A DNA stretch of 46,741 bases from CALBZH01 sp964538515 (GTDB lineage: Bacteria; Desulfobacterota; Syntrophobacteria; Syntrophobacterales; Syntrophobacteraceae), in contig CAZIEW010000042.1 of the NCBI GenBank assembly GCA_964538515.1, positions 1 to 46,741 on the forward strand. Reading direction: 5' to 3'. Under the pieces are notes generated by a model that saw only the letters and a list, made by a program, of their open reading frames with translations, was not told the origin of the DNA and searched no databases. Made by a program: the position numbers and the translations under genes. This document shows positions 8,294-16,143 of the stretch, one piece after another (within the stretch, counting starts at the first letter, position 1; each line of letters begins with the position of its first letter).

Positions 8294-8791
8294 ATGATCT
8301 CAGCCAGAAAAGGGGTCTTGGTGGTGCTCGTCTGCCTTGCTGCCGCCGCGTCACCGGCGTGGGGGCTGGAAGTAGGGGATCCCCTTCCGGATTTCGTCTT
8401 GCCGACGTTCGACGGTGGCATCGTGTCCCGCGCGAGCCTGGAGGGGAGAGTGTCTCTGGTGATCTTCTGGAACACCTGGTGCCCAAACTGCATGCGGGAG
8501 CTGCCCGAGCTCGCGCGCCAGTATGCGAAGCTGGGTCCGGAAGGTCTGGTTGTGCTCGCCGTCAACACCGCATTGAACGACTCAGAGACCAGGGCCAGGG
8601 CTTATTGGGAAAAGCAGGGGTATTCGTTTCCCGCTGGCTTTGACCGCACCTTCGACGTGGGGCAGTCCTTTGGCCTGTTCGGAGTCCCGACCGTGATCCT
8701 TGCCGATCCCAAGGGGGTTGTGCGCTACAAGCAGGCGCGGCTTCCCGACGACTTGGAGCTCCAATTCGAAACCCTCGCGGGCAAGAAATAG
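8294..8791 (+). CDS. Periplasmic TlpA/ResA-like thioredoxin
   Basis: The 165-residue protein has a signal peptide (about 1-24, AWG) and a redoxin fold with active site Cys63-Pro-Asn-Cys66 (WCPNCMRELP) and the cis-proline segment FGVPTVIL. It should be a membrane-proximal thiol-disulfide reductase accepting electrons from CcdA and reducing apocytochrome or SCO cysteines. GAGGAG directly after the ccdA stop codon serves ATG 8294, so the two genes are translationally close. The CPNC site differs from the CEPC of ResA, so ResA/CcmG specificity should not be assumed. Confidence 0.9.
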   Translation: MISARKGVLVVLVCLAAAASPAWGLEVGDPLPDFVLPTFDGGIVSRASLEGRVSLVIFWNTWCPNCMRELPELARQYAKLGPEGLVVLAVNTALNDSETRARAYWEKQGYSFPAGFDRTFDVGQSFGLFGVPTVILADPKGVVRYKQARLPDDLELQFETLAGKK

Positions 8792-8945
8792 ACCTCCCTT
8801 TGCCCATCTCCGACTTGCTTGCCCATCCGGCTCCATGGTAGGGTTGCGCCCACCTTGGCTGCTTGGTATCTCCTCGATTCCAAGGCAGCGACGCGAATCG
8901 CGTGGGAAACGTCAACCGGAAGGACGGATGGAAAGGAGCATGAGC

Positions 8946-10025
8946 ATGAAGACGAGGCGGACCTTGATCTGGAGCTGTCTGCTGGTGGCTGCCACCGGCT
9001 TGGCCCTGGGAGTTGGAGCAGCCGGTGCGGAGGACCCGAAGTTCAAGGAGGAGTACAAGCTCACGCTGAATGTCGGGCCGAATTTCTACTGGGGCATAGG
9101 AGCGGCCAAGTTCGCGGAGCTGGTCAAGGAAAAAACGGGCGGCAAGATCAACGTGAAGCCCTACTACAACAGTGCACTGCTCAAGGGGGCCCAGCTTCAG
9201 TCCCCTCAAATGGTCGCCAAGGGAATCATCGACTGCGCCGTGGAGTCCACCATCAATGCCTCGACGGTCATCCCGTCCATGAACATCTTTTCATTCCCCT
9301 TCTTCATCAATACCTTCGAGAACTTGGACAAGCTGGAAAACGGGCGGACCGGGAAAGCCATCTTCGCCGAAATGGAAAAGATCGGTCTAAAGCCTTTGGG
9401 CTGGGCTGAAAACGGATTTCGGCAGCTGACCAACAGCAAGCGTCCGGTGGAAAAACCCGAGGATGTGAAAGGCATGCGCGTCCGGGTTGTCGGGAGCCCC
9501 ATTTTTATCGATACCTTTCGGCAGCTTGGGGCCGACCCGGTCAACATGAACTGGGGGGATGCGGTGACGGCCTTCCAGCAGGGCGTTGTGGACGGCCAGG
9601 AAAACCCGATCGGTGTTCTCATCCCCGTTCAGATTTACCAGTATCACAAATTTGCGACGTTCTGGAATTATCTGGCCGACCCGCTGATCATCTACTGGAA
9701 CAAGGAGCAGTGGGACGCCTTTCCGCCCGACATCCAGAAGGGAATTCAGGAGGCTGCCAATGAGGCTGGACGGTTTGAAAAGGCCCTTGCGCGCGCCGGC
9801 CTCGATGGGGATAAGTCGCTCAAGATTTTGAAGGAAGAATTCAAGTATGCCCCGGAAGCCCCGGATCCCGTCAAGTTCCTGGAAGAGAAGGGGATGAAGG
9901 TTTCCTTCCTGCCCGAGGATCAGGTCAAAGCTTTCAAGGAAGTCGTGAAGCCCGTTCATGAAAAGTGGGCGGCCCAGGTGGGCAAGGAGGTGTATGAAGG
10001 GGCTCTAGCGGACATGGCTCAGTAG
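8946..10025 (+). CDS. dctP: TRAP transporter substrate-binding protein (DctP family)
   Basis: The 359-residue periplasmic protein has a signal peptide (cleavage near AGA-EDP) and the DctP fold, with segments typical of the family such as MRVRVVGSPIF and the LGADPVNMNWGDAVTAFQQGVVDGQENP core. The Arg in the MRVRV strand normally holds the substrate carboxylate, so an organic acid is likely; the exact ligand cannot be read. ATG 8946 is preferred to 8928 and 8940 because AAGGAG at 8933-8938 sits seven bases before it. dctQ begins 23 bases downstream and dctM overlaps dctQ, giving one transporter operon. The gap of 154 bases after the thioredoxin gene may hold its own promoter. Confidence 0.92.
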   Translation: MKTRRTLIWSCLLVAATGLALGVGAAGAEDPKFKEEYKLTLNVGPNFYWGIGAAKFAELVKEKTGGKINVKPYYNSALLKGAQLQSPQMVAKGIIDCAVESTINASTVIPSMNIFSFPFFINTFENLDKLENGRTGKAIFAEMEKIGLKPLGWAENGFRQLTNSKRPVEKPEDVKGMRVRVVGSPIFIDTFRQLGADPVNMNWGDAVTAFQQGVVDGQENPIGVLIPVQIYQYHKFATFWNYLADPLIIYWNKEQWDAFPPDIQKGIQEAANEAGRFEKALARAGLDGDKSLKILKEEFKYAPEAPDPVKFLEEKGMKVSFLPEDQVKAFKEVVKPVHEKWAAQVGKEVYEGALADMAQ

Positions 10026-10048
10026 GGTTTAGGGGAGACTCCAGGAGC

Positions 10049-10549
10049 ATGAGCCTTCCTCCACGCAGTTTAAAATCGTTCAAAGTGGAGCACTGGATTG
10101 TTGCGGTGCTCCTCTTCGTCATGTGCTGCATCACATTTGCCAACATCGTGAGCCGCTATGTGCTTCATTTCTCGTTTGCGGCCACGGAAGAAATCACGAT
10201 TAACCTGTTTGTGTGGATGACCGTCGTGGGCTGTGGAATCGCGTTCAGCCGCGGAGCCCATTTGGGCATGGTCACACTGTTCAGCCTGTTTCCCGCGGCC
10301 ATCAAGCGGGGTGTCATCGTTGGGAGCGCCCTGCTCAGCACGCTCCTTTTTCTCCTGGTGAGCCTGTACCTGATTCGAGCCATCTACGATGATCTTGTGC
10401 TGTTTCATGCTACTTCCGGGGCGTTGGGAATCCCCGTTTGGGTTTACTACGGCGGCGTGCCGGCTCTGTCGGTTTTCGTCTTCAAGGGGATTTACCGGGA
10501 TGCGGTGACGAAGCTGAAGGAATTGAGGCAAGAGAGGCGGTCGGAATAG
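10049..10549 (+). CDS. dctQ: TRAP transporter small membrane subunit (DctQ family)
   Basis: The 166-residue protein has four hydrophobic segments in the DctQ arrangement (about 16-36, 48-68, 88-108 and 130-150). It pairs with DctM to form the sodium-coupled transport channel that receives substrate from DctP. CCAGGAG lies just before the ATG. Its stop codon overlaps the GTG start of dctM by one base, a sign of translational coupling and equal production. Confidence 0.9.
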   Translation: MSLPPRSLKSFKVEHWIVAVLLFVMCCITFANIVSRYVLHFSFAATEEITINLFVWMTVVGCGIAFSRGAHLGMVTLFSLFPAAIKRGVIVGSALLSTLLFLLVSLYLIRAIYDDLVLFHATSGALGIPVWVYYGGVPALSVFVFKGIYRDAVTKLKELRQERRSE

Positions 10550-11838
10550 TGGCAACGCTTTTCATCAGTGTGATCTTTGTGGTGCTGGTGCTGGTGGGCG
10601 TTCCCATCGGGACGTGCTTAGGCGCCGCGGCTGTCTTCACTCTCCTCAAATTCCAGCTCGGCACGGAAATGCTCGGAATGAATTTCTGCTCCGGCATCGC
10701 CTCGTTTCCCCTTCTGGCGATTCCATTTTTCGTGCTGGCCGGGGTCATCCTGGAAAGAGCGGGTCTTGCGGCCACGATCGCCCGCCTCTTTGAGATGCTC
10801 GTCGGACGATTGGTGGGCGGGCTGGCCGTCGTGGCGGTGCTCACCTGCATGTTCTGGGGGGCCATTTCAGGCTCGGGTCCGGCGACGACGGCCGCCGTCG
10901 GGTTGATCCTGCTCTCACCCATGATCCGAAACGGCTACGATAAGCATTTTGCCGGGGCCACCATTGCCTGCGCGTCGGATCTGTCGATCATCATTCCGCC
11001 GAGCATCGCCTTTATCATTTACGGCAATATCACGAGCGTTTCGGTGAGCGCTCTGTTCGTAGGGGGAATTATTCCCGGGATCCTCACCGGCTTGGGGATG
11101 GTCCTGACCGCTCTGCTCATTTCTCGCAAGCGCGGCTTTCGAGGGCTTGAAGAGCGGGGGAGCTTGGGGGACATTCTAAAAGCCCTGCGCCAGGCCGTTT
11201 GGGCTCTCATGGCCCCCGTCGTGATCCTCGGGGGCATTTACACCGGGATCTTCACGCCCACCGAGGCGGCGGTTGTGGCTGTGTTCTACAGCCTGTTTAT
11301 CGCCGTTTTCGTTTACCGGTCACTGACGCTGGCGGATTTTATCCAGATCCTGGTGGATGCGGCGGTGACCAGCTCGGCCATCATGTTCATCGTGGTGTTC
11401 GCTGGAATTTTTACCTGGGTGGCATCGGTGATCGGCGTGATCGACCTCGCGGCGAAATTCATCGTGTCAATCTCTCCCAACGCCCTGGTGATGATCCTCT
11501 TGGTGGACCTGCTCCTTCTCGCCTTGGGGATGGTTTTGGACGCGATTTCCATTTCATATATTCTTATGCCCATCCTGGTTCCGGTGCTGGCCGCTTTCCA
11601 TATCGACCCTCTGTGGTACGGGGTCATCTTCGTATGCGCGCTGGCCATCGGGCAGGCGACGCCCCCGGTCGGGGTGAACCTGTTCACGGCGGCGAACCTG
11701 GTGGGGGGGGACCTGGATTCCGTCGCCAGGCACGCGATTCCCTATGTCGTGGTTTCGGCCATCGTGCTGATCATTATCTCGCTGATTCCCGCATTGTCGA
11801 CTTACTTGCCGATCCAAGCCGGCCTTTACTCTCCCTGA
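10549..11838 (+). CDS. dctM: TRAP transporter large membrane subunit (DctM family)
   Basis: The 429-residue protein has about 12 transmembrane helices with DctM signatures such as FWGAISGSGPATTAAVG and AIGQATPPVGVNLFTAANL. It is the catalytic membrane subunit of the transporter. The GTG at 10549 overlaps the dctQ stop codon (TAGTG) and gives the usual DctM length; the longer frame upstream lies inside dctQ and is not translated. A membrane-protein gene follows after a short gap and may belong to the same transcript. Confidence 0.93.
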   Translation: MATLFISVIFVVLVLVGVPIGTCLGAAAVFTLLKFQLGTEMLGMNFCSGIASFPLLAIPFFVLAGVILERAGLAATIARLFEMLVGRLVGGLAVVAVLTCMFWGAISGSGPATTAAVGLILLSPMIRNGYDKHFAGATIACASDLSIIIPPSIAFIIYGNITSVSVSALFVGGIIPGILTGLGMVLTALLISRKRGFRGLEERGSLGDILKALRQAVWALMAPVVILGGIYTGIFTPTEAAVVAVFYSLFIAVFVYRSLTLADFIQILVDAAVTSSAIMFIVVFAGIFTWVASVIGVIDLAAKFIVSISPNALVMILLVDLLLLALGMVLDAISISYILMPILVPVLAAFHIDPLWYGVIFVCALAIGQATPPVGVNLFTAANLVGGDLDSVARHAIPYVVVSAIVLIIISLIPALSTYLPIQAGLYSP

Positions 11839-11895
11839 GGGGAAGAGCCGGCATACGTTTCAGGAGGGCGATCGATCAACGAGCTTCTTCAATGG

Positions 11896-12714
11896 ATGAC
11901 GCTCTTAAAGATGGGAATTGCGGTCGTGATGGTGCTTTTCCTGTCCGTGCTCGCCGAAATGGCGAGTCCCAGGTTTGCCGGCATTTTCTCCGGCTATCCA
12001 CTGGGAGCGGCCATCAATCTCTTTTTTATAGGAATAGAGATCGGCCCCGAGTTTGCCTCGGAAAGCGCGCTCTACACCGCACTCGGTCTGATCGCCACCC
12101 AGGTCTTTGCCTACGGTTATTTTCAGCTCTCCGTAAGACTGCGAAGCCCCAATGGAATCGGTCCCACTGCCGCGGCTTCGGTGACGGGAATTGCCGGATA
12201 CTTCGCTGCGGCTGCCGTTCTGCGGACGATCCCGGCGAGCCTGCTCACGGCGGTCCTGTTTCCGAGCCTATCGATCCTGGCGTTCAATTATCTGTTTAGG
12301 GGGCTGAAGAATTTCACCATCCAGAACCGGGTGGGACTCAGTGCGCAGGTGCTGCTGTTCAGATCGATCTTTGCCGCCAGTGCCATCGTCCTCGTAACGT
12401 CGACGGCCAAGCTTGCAGGACCGCGATGGGCGGGATTATTCTCCGCTTTCCCGATTACCATGCTGCCGTTCGTTGCGATCATCCATCTCACCTACGGCGC
12501 GGAATATGCTCAGACGGTGCTCAAGAACGTTCCCAAAGGATTGAGCTCCCTGGTTGTCTATTCCGTAGCGGTATCCGTCTCCTACAAAAGCCTTGGGGTC
12601 TATGCGGGAACTGCGATCGCGTATGGACTCGCGACGCTTTGCCTCGTCGCGATGCAGCTGCATGCGCGCCGTGGACTCGAAACCGCGAGCCCGGTGCCGC
12701 GCCGCGCCCCATGA
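11896..12714 (+). CDS. Internally duplicated integral membrane protein
   Basis: The 272-residue protein has about eight to ten hydrophobic segments and two homologous halves. SPRFAGIFSGYPLGAAINLF near residue 25 matches GPRWAGLFSAFPITMLPFVA near residue 175, and each is followed by a helix and an acidic turn. The Gly-x-Phe-Ser-x-x-Pro pattern recalls small DUF3147-like membrane proteins, which would make this a fused dimer; that link is tentative. It follows dctM by under 60 bases, so a role linked to the TRAP transporter is possible. ATG 11896 is the only standard start but has no ribosome site. A strong AGGAGG at 11862-11867 sits seven bases before an in-frame ATC at 11875, which would add seven residues. 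Confidence 0.75.
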   Translation: MTLLKMGIAVVMVLFLSVLAEMASPRFAGIFSGYPLGAAINLFFIGIEIGPEFASESALYTALGLIATQVFAYGYFQLSVRLRSPNGIGPTAAASVTGIAGYFAAAAVLRTIPASLLTAVLFPSLSILAFNYLFRGLKNFTIQNRVGLSAQVLLFRSIFAASAIVLVTSTAKLAGPRWAGLFSAFPITMLPFVAIIHLTYGAEYAQTVLKNVPKGLSSLVVYSVAVSVSYKSLGVYAGTAIAYGLATLCLVAMQLHARRGLETASPVPRRAP

Positions 12715-13006
12715 TCGAGATGGCTCACCCGTGATTCCGGCGAGCTTTCCGGCCAAGGTCGAGCCTATCATCCGGGCTGCGCAAGAATCGTAACTTTCAT
12801 GAGCGGTTTTCGTAATCGATGGATGACGTTAGACTTGCAAGGGAAAGGCACGCCGCTTTGTCAAGGATGGCGGACCTCCGGCGAGGCTTTCCCGAACAGG
12901 GCTTTCTGTGATCAAGGAGAAGGATTCCAAGGTGGCATGCAAATCGCTTAGGCGGCTTGCAGGTTGTACCATAGGCAGTGAACTCAACGAGCTCAAAGGA
13001 GAAGCC

Positions 13007-15487
13007 ATGAGAGAATTCAAACGCATTGCCGGCTTGGCGGTGGCGCTGCTGCTCGCCGTGACGGCAGCAATCCCTTCGGGAGCCCAGGCCGCTCCCAAGC
13101 AGGAGGGACCCGTCGTGGTTGGACGCGTGTCCCACATTGAAGGCCAGCTGTTGCGTTACGTGTACGAGGAGAAGGACTGGGTCCCCATTCTCAAAGACGT
13201 TCCCTTTGGCCTGGAGGATTCGTTGTACTCGGATCAGGACGCCAAAGCCGAGATTCTTTTTCCGAACGGCACCTGGGTCCGAATCGGCGGAAGCACCCAG
13301 ATCCAGGCCATTTCCCTGGATGACGAGGTGACGGAAATCGATGTGGCCTCGGGGATCGCTCGCTTTTACAATCGAGGATCGCAGAGCGTTATCAAAGCGA
13401 CCACGCCGTTCGGATACGTTCTGGCTCCAGCCGAATCCATGTTTGACCTTTATGTGGGGGACGAATCCGTGGAGGTGATTGCCCTCAAGGGGTCCGTGGA
13501 ATTCGTGCATGGCAAGAACCAGTCCCGTTTCGAGGTCCAGTCGGGATCGTCCTCGCTGATCGCGGACAACCAGACGGTGGCAAACGGCAACGGAATGGTG
13601 GACGCTGATTTCGACGAGTGGAACTCCCAGCGGGATTCCATCTGGGCCAAGCGGTTGGATGTCAAAGGGGATTCCACGCGGTACCTGCCGCCCCAGCTTG
13701 CCGACGACGCCTATGAATTCGAGGAGAATGGACGCTGGGAGCGGGTTGAGTACCAGGGAGAGTACCGCAACCTCTGGCGCCCGACGACGGTGGCCTCCGA
13801 CTGGGCGCCCTACACCAGTGGACGATGGACTTCCTACTACGGGGATCAGTGCTGGGTTCCTTACGAGCCCTTCGGCTACACGACGCATCACTATGGCAGC
13901 TGGGTGTTCATCGACAGCTGTCGATGCTGGTACTGGGCGCCGCCTGTTGTGCAAGTCCTCACCGTTGCCCGTCCCTGGACTGTTGGGTATGGCTGGTATC
14001 CGGGCCGCGTTTCCTGGATTTACGGTGCTGACAATGTCGGTTGGGTTCCCCTGGCTCCCTACGAGCCTTATTACGCGACCCGGTACTGGGGACCTGCGTC
14101 CGTAGCAGTCGCAGCCATGAACCTTGCAACGGCTGTGGTTAACCTGACCACTCTCCACAACCTGGATCATGCCGTCTTCGTCGGGCACCGGGATTTCTGG
14201 GGCGTGGACAACTACCGTGGCCACGTCGTCCGAAACATCAACAGGACTACGATCATCAACAACTATCACGCTTCGCCCATCGTGGACCGGAGAGTGATCC
14301 GGGACTTCGATTCCAGGAGGGATCGGTTCAACTTCGTAAACAAGGACGTGACTTTCAAGCCGCATCGCACCGTCGTGGAAAGGATCGACCAGAACCGGCG
14401 ATTGGCCGAGCGTCAGCAGCGGCTCGAGGCCCGCACGCTTCTGAGGGAGACTCGCAACATCCGTCAGGGCACCTTGGATCAAAGCGCCAGAATCGAGCGT
14501 CCCAGGGCCACGAATCGTCTCGTTTCGCCAGACAGCGTGAACAAGCCTGCTTCCGAGGTCAAATTCCAACAGCGCGTGCTCAAGCAGCAAGAACGGCAGC
14601 AGAAGGCTGTTGACCAAAGAATCCTGCGTCAGCAGCAAAGAGATGAAGCGCTCCAGAAACGCGAGGATCAGCAGCAGCAGCGACAACAGCTGCGCGATCA
14701 GCAACAGCAGCAGAAGCAGCAGCAGTTGGATGAGCGGCGTAAGCAGCTGGAGGAGCGCCGACAGCAGAGACCCGATCGTCCCGATGCGGTTCAGCGCCAG
14801 CAGATGCTCGAAGAGCGCCGACAGCAGAGACAGCAGCAACTGGATCAGCGTCGTCAGCCGGGCGAAGAAGGACAGCAGGTGAGACCTGAGCGTCCGGATG
14901 CGACCCAGCGCCAGAAAATGTTGGAAGAGCGCCGACAGCAGAGACAGCAACAGCTGGAGCAGCGTCGTCAGCCGGGTGAAGAAGGACAGCAGGTGAGACC
15001 TGAGCGTCCGGACGCGACCCAGCGCCAGAAAATGTTGGAAGAGCGCCAGCAGCAGAGACAGCAACAGCTGGAGCAGCGTCGTCAGCCGGGGGAAGAACGC
15101 CAGCAGGTGAGACCTGAGCGTCCGGACGCGACCCAGCGCCAGCAGATGCTGGAAGAGCGCCAGCAGCAGAGACAGCAACAGCTGGAGCAGCGTCGTCAAC
15201 AGAGAGAAGAGCGCCAGCAGGTGAGACCTGAGCGACCGGATGCGACCCAGCGCCAGCAGATGCTGGAGCAACAGCAGCAGCAGAGGCAGCTGCAGAGACA
15301 GCAGCAGTTGCAGGAGCGCCAGCAACAGCACCTGGAGCAACAACAGCAGCAGAGGCAGCCGCAAATGCAGGAACGTCAGCAGCAGCGGCAACAGCAACTG
15401 CAGGAGCGACAACAGCAGCAGCCAAAAGGCAAGCGGCCCCAACCCGGGGAGGAGGACCAGCAGCAGACTGGTGGAAGAACCCCGTGA
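13007..15487 (+). CDS. Exported FecR/DUF6600-type protein with Gln/Arg-rich repeat tail
   Basis: The 826-residue protein has a signal peptide (about 1-28, ending AQA). A FecR-like beta domain (about 34-200) contains GDESVEVIALKGSVEFVHG. A Trp/Tyr-rich DUF6600-like region (about 245-400) contains RPTTVASDWAPYTSGRW and EPFGYTTHHYGSW. From about residue 440 to the end the chain is Gln/Arg/Glu-rich and should form a long charged coiled coil; part of it is a 38-residue repeat (QRQ-MLEER-QQRQQQL-QRR). There is no anti-sigma or TonB segment, so it is not the FecR signalling protein itself but an exported protein of unknown role, perhaps envelope-associated. AAAGGAG at 12995-13001 fixes the start. 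A strong terminator follows. Similar proteins are widespread in Desulfobacterota but poorly characterised. Confidence 0.85.
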   Translation: MREFKRIAGLAVALLLAVTAAIPSGAQAAPKQEGPVVVGRVSHIEGQLLRYVYEEKDWVPILKDVPFGLEDSLYSDQDAKAEILFPNGTWVRIGGSTQIQAISLDDEVTEIDVASGIARFYNRGSQSVIKATTPFGYVLAPAESMFDLYVGDESVEVIALKGSVEFVHGKNQSRFEVQSGSSSLIADNQTVANGNGMVDADFDEWNSQRDSIWAKRLDVKGDSTRYLPPQLADDAYEFEENGRWERVEYQGEYRNLWRPTTVASDWAPYTSGRWTSYYGDQCWVPYEPFGYTTHHYGSWVFIDSCRCWYWAPPVVQVLTVARPWTVGYGWYPGRVSWIYGADNVGWVPLAPYEPYYATRYWGPASVAVAAMNLATAVVNLTTLHNLDHAVFVGHRDFWGVDNYRGHVVRNINRTTIINNYHASPIVDRRVIRDFDSRRDRFNFVNKDVTFKPHRTVVERIDQNRRLAERQQRLEARTLLRETRNIRQGTLDQSARIERPRATNRLVSPDSVNKPASEVKFQQRVLKQQERQQKAVDQRILRQQQRDEALQKREDQQQQRQQLRDQQQQQKQQQLDERRKQLEERRQQRPDRPDAVQRQQMLEERRQQRQQQLDQRRQPGEEGQQVRPERPDATQRQKMLEERRQQRQQQLEQRRQPGEEGQQVRPERPDATQRQKMLEERQQQRQQQLEQRRQPGEERQQVRPERPDATQRQQMLEERQQQRQQQLEQRRQQREERQQVRPERPDATQRQQMLEQQQQQRQLQRQQQLQERQQQHLEQQQQQRQPQMQERQQQRQQQLQERQQQQPKGKRPQPGEEDQQQTGGRTP
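14777..15274 (+). repeat. 114-bp tandem repeat inside the FecR/DUF6600 gene
   Basis: Copies start at 14777, 14891, 15005, 15119 and 15233, exactly 114 bp apart; the first four are full length and the fifth is partial. Each begins CGTCC(G/C)GA(T/C)GCG and ends CAGCAGGTGAGACCTGAG. Copies 2 and 3 differ at only a few bases, so the array is recent or kept alike by recombination. The unit is 38 codons, so changes in copy number keep the frame. Confidence 0.9.
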
Positions 15488-15556
15488 TCGCCTCCATCCA
15501 TTCTGGGGTTGGACGCAGGTGTCCGTGATGTCTTAAGCGGTGATGCTTTCAGGAAG

Positions 15557-15592
15557 GCCCGGGAGACTCCAGACTGGTCTCCCGGGCTTTTT
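15557..15592 (+). terminator. Rho-independent terminator after the FecR/DUF6600 gene
   Basis: GCCCGGGAGAC (15557-15567) pairs perfectly with GTCTCCCGGGC (15577-15587) around a 9-base loop, followed by TTTTT. Confidence 0.9.
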
Positions 15593-15644
15593 CGGGATGG
15601 CTTCGTGTGTCGGGTGGACTCACGGGAAGGCTTCGGGAAAAGCG

Positions 15645-16106
15645 CTAATCCCAGGTCAGAATTTCCTCGTCGTAAATCGTCTCGATCTTCCGCTTGTGCT
15701 TCAGCTCTTCCTTGGCCAAAAGCTCGAAGACTTTGGCCGTCTTTTCGTGCATGCACTTGGTCTGCCAGGCGGCGTAGAAGGCATGAGCCTTCTCTTCTTT
15801 CTTCATGGCCAGGGTCAGAGCTTCCTGGTAAGTGAGGCCCTCGTGGAACTTGACGTCGACAAGATAGTCGCTGATCTTCAGGTTCTCCACCTCAGGTAGC
15901 TTGATCTCGCCCAAATCCACGGGATTGAGCTCCTTGAGCAAATCCCGATGGCGCTGTTCTTCTTCGACCATCTCCTCAAAGAACTTCTTGATCCCAGGAT
16001 TCTTGGCTCGATCGGCGCACTGTTGGTAGTACTCCATGGCGTTGATTTCACGGTCGATGGCGAAATTGATCACATCGTCCATGGAAGTGCAGGAAACCGT
16101 GCTCAT
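15645..16106 (-). CDS. Ferritin-like diiron protein (rubrerythrin-related)
   Basis: The 153-residue, mostly helical protein shows two ferritin-like helix pairs with iron-ligand patterns: EINAMEYYQQ with EEEQRHRDLL, and KKEEKAHAFY with KEELKHKRKIE. It has no C-terminal rubredoxin domain, so it is a short rubrerythrin-like protein. Relatives reduce peroxide or store iron in anaerobes. ATG 16106 is chosen because GGAGGA lies four bases upstream; the frame could start 18 bases earlier but without a site. It is the last gene of the leftward group after adenine deaminase (37-base gap). Its physiological partner is unknown. Confidence 0.85.
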   Translation of the reverse strand: MSTVSCTSMDDVINFAIDREINAMEYYQQCADRAKNPGIKKFFEEMVEEEQRHRDLLKELNPVDLGEIKLPEVENLKISDYLVDVKFHEGLTYQEALTLAMKKEEKAHAFYAAWQTKCMHEKTAKVFELLAKEELKHKRKIETIYDEEILTWD

Positions 16107-16143
16107 GTTCTCCTCCTTATTCAAAGGGTCTCATGGAAACTGC

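Noticed and set aside
14600..15440. CRISPR-like array
   Set aside because: The 114-bp units are contiguous, without unique spacers, and are in frame inside a protein gene.
12797..15442. An 881-codon open frame antisense to the FecR/DUF6600 gene, Leu-rich at its start
   Set aside because: It is the exact reverse of the CAG/CGC-rich repeat region, so stop codons are rare by composition. It has no ribosome site, and the forward gene has a signal peptide, recognised domains and a terminator.
14580..15497. A 305-codon Ala/Val-rich reverse frame
   Set aside because: It is another shadow of the Gln/Arg repeat; its composition mirrors the repeat codons.
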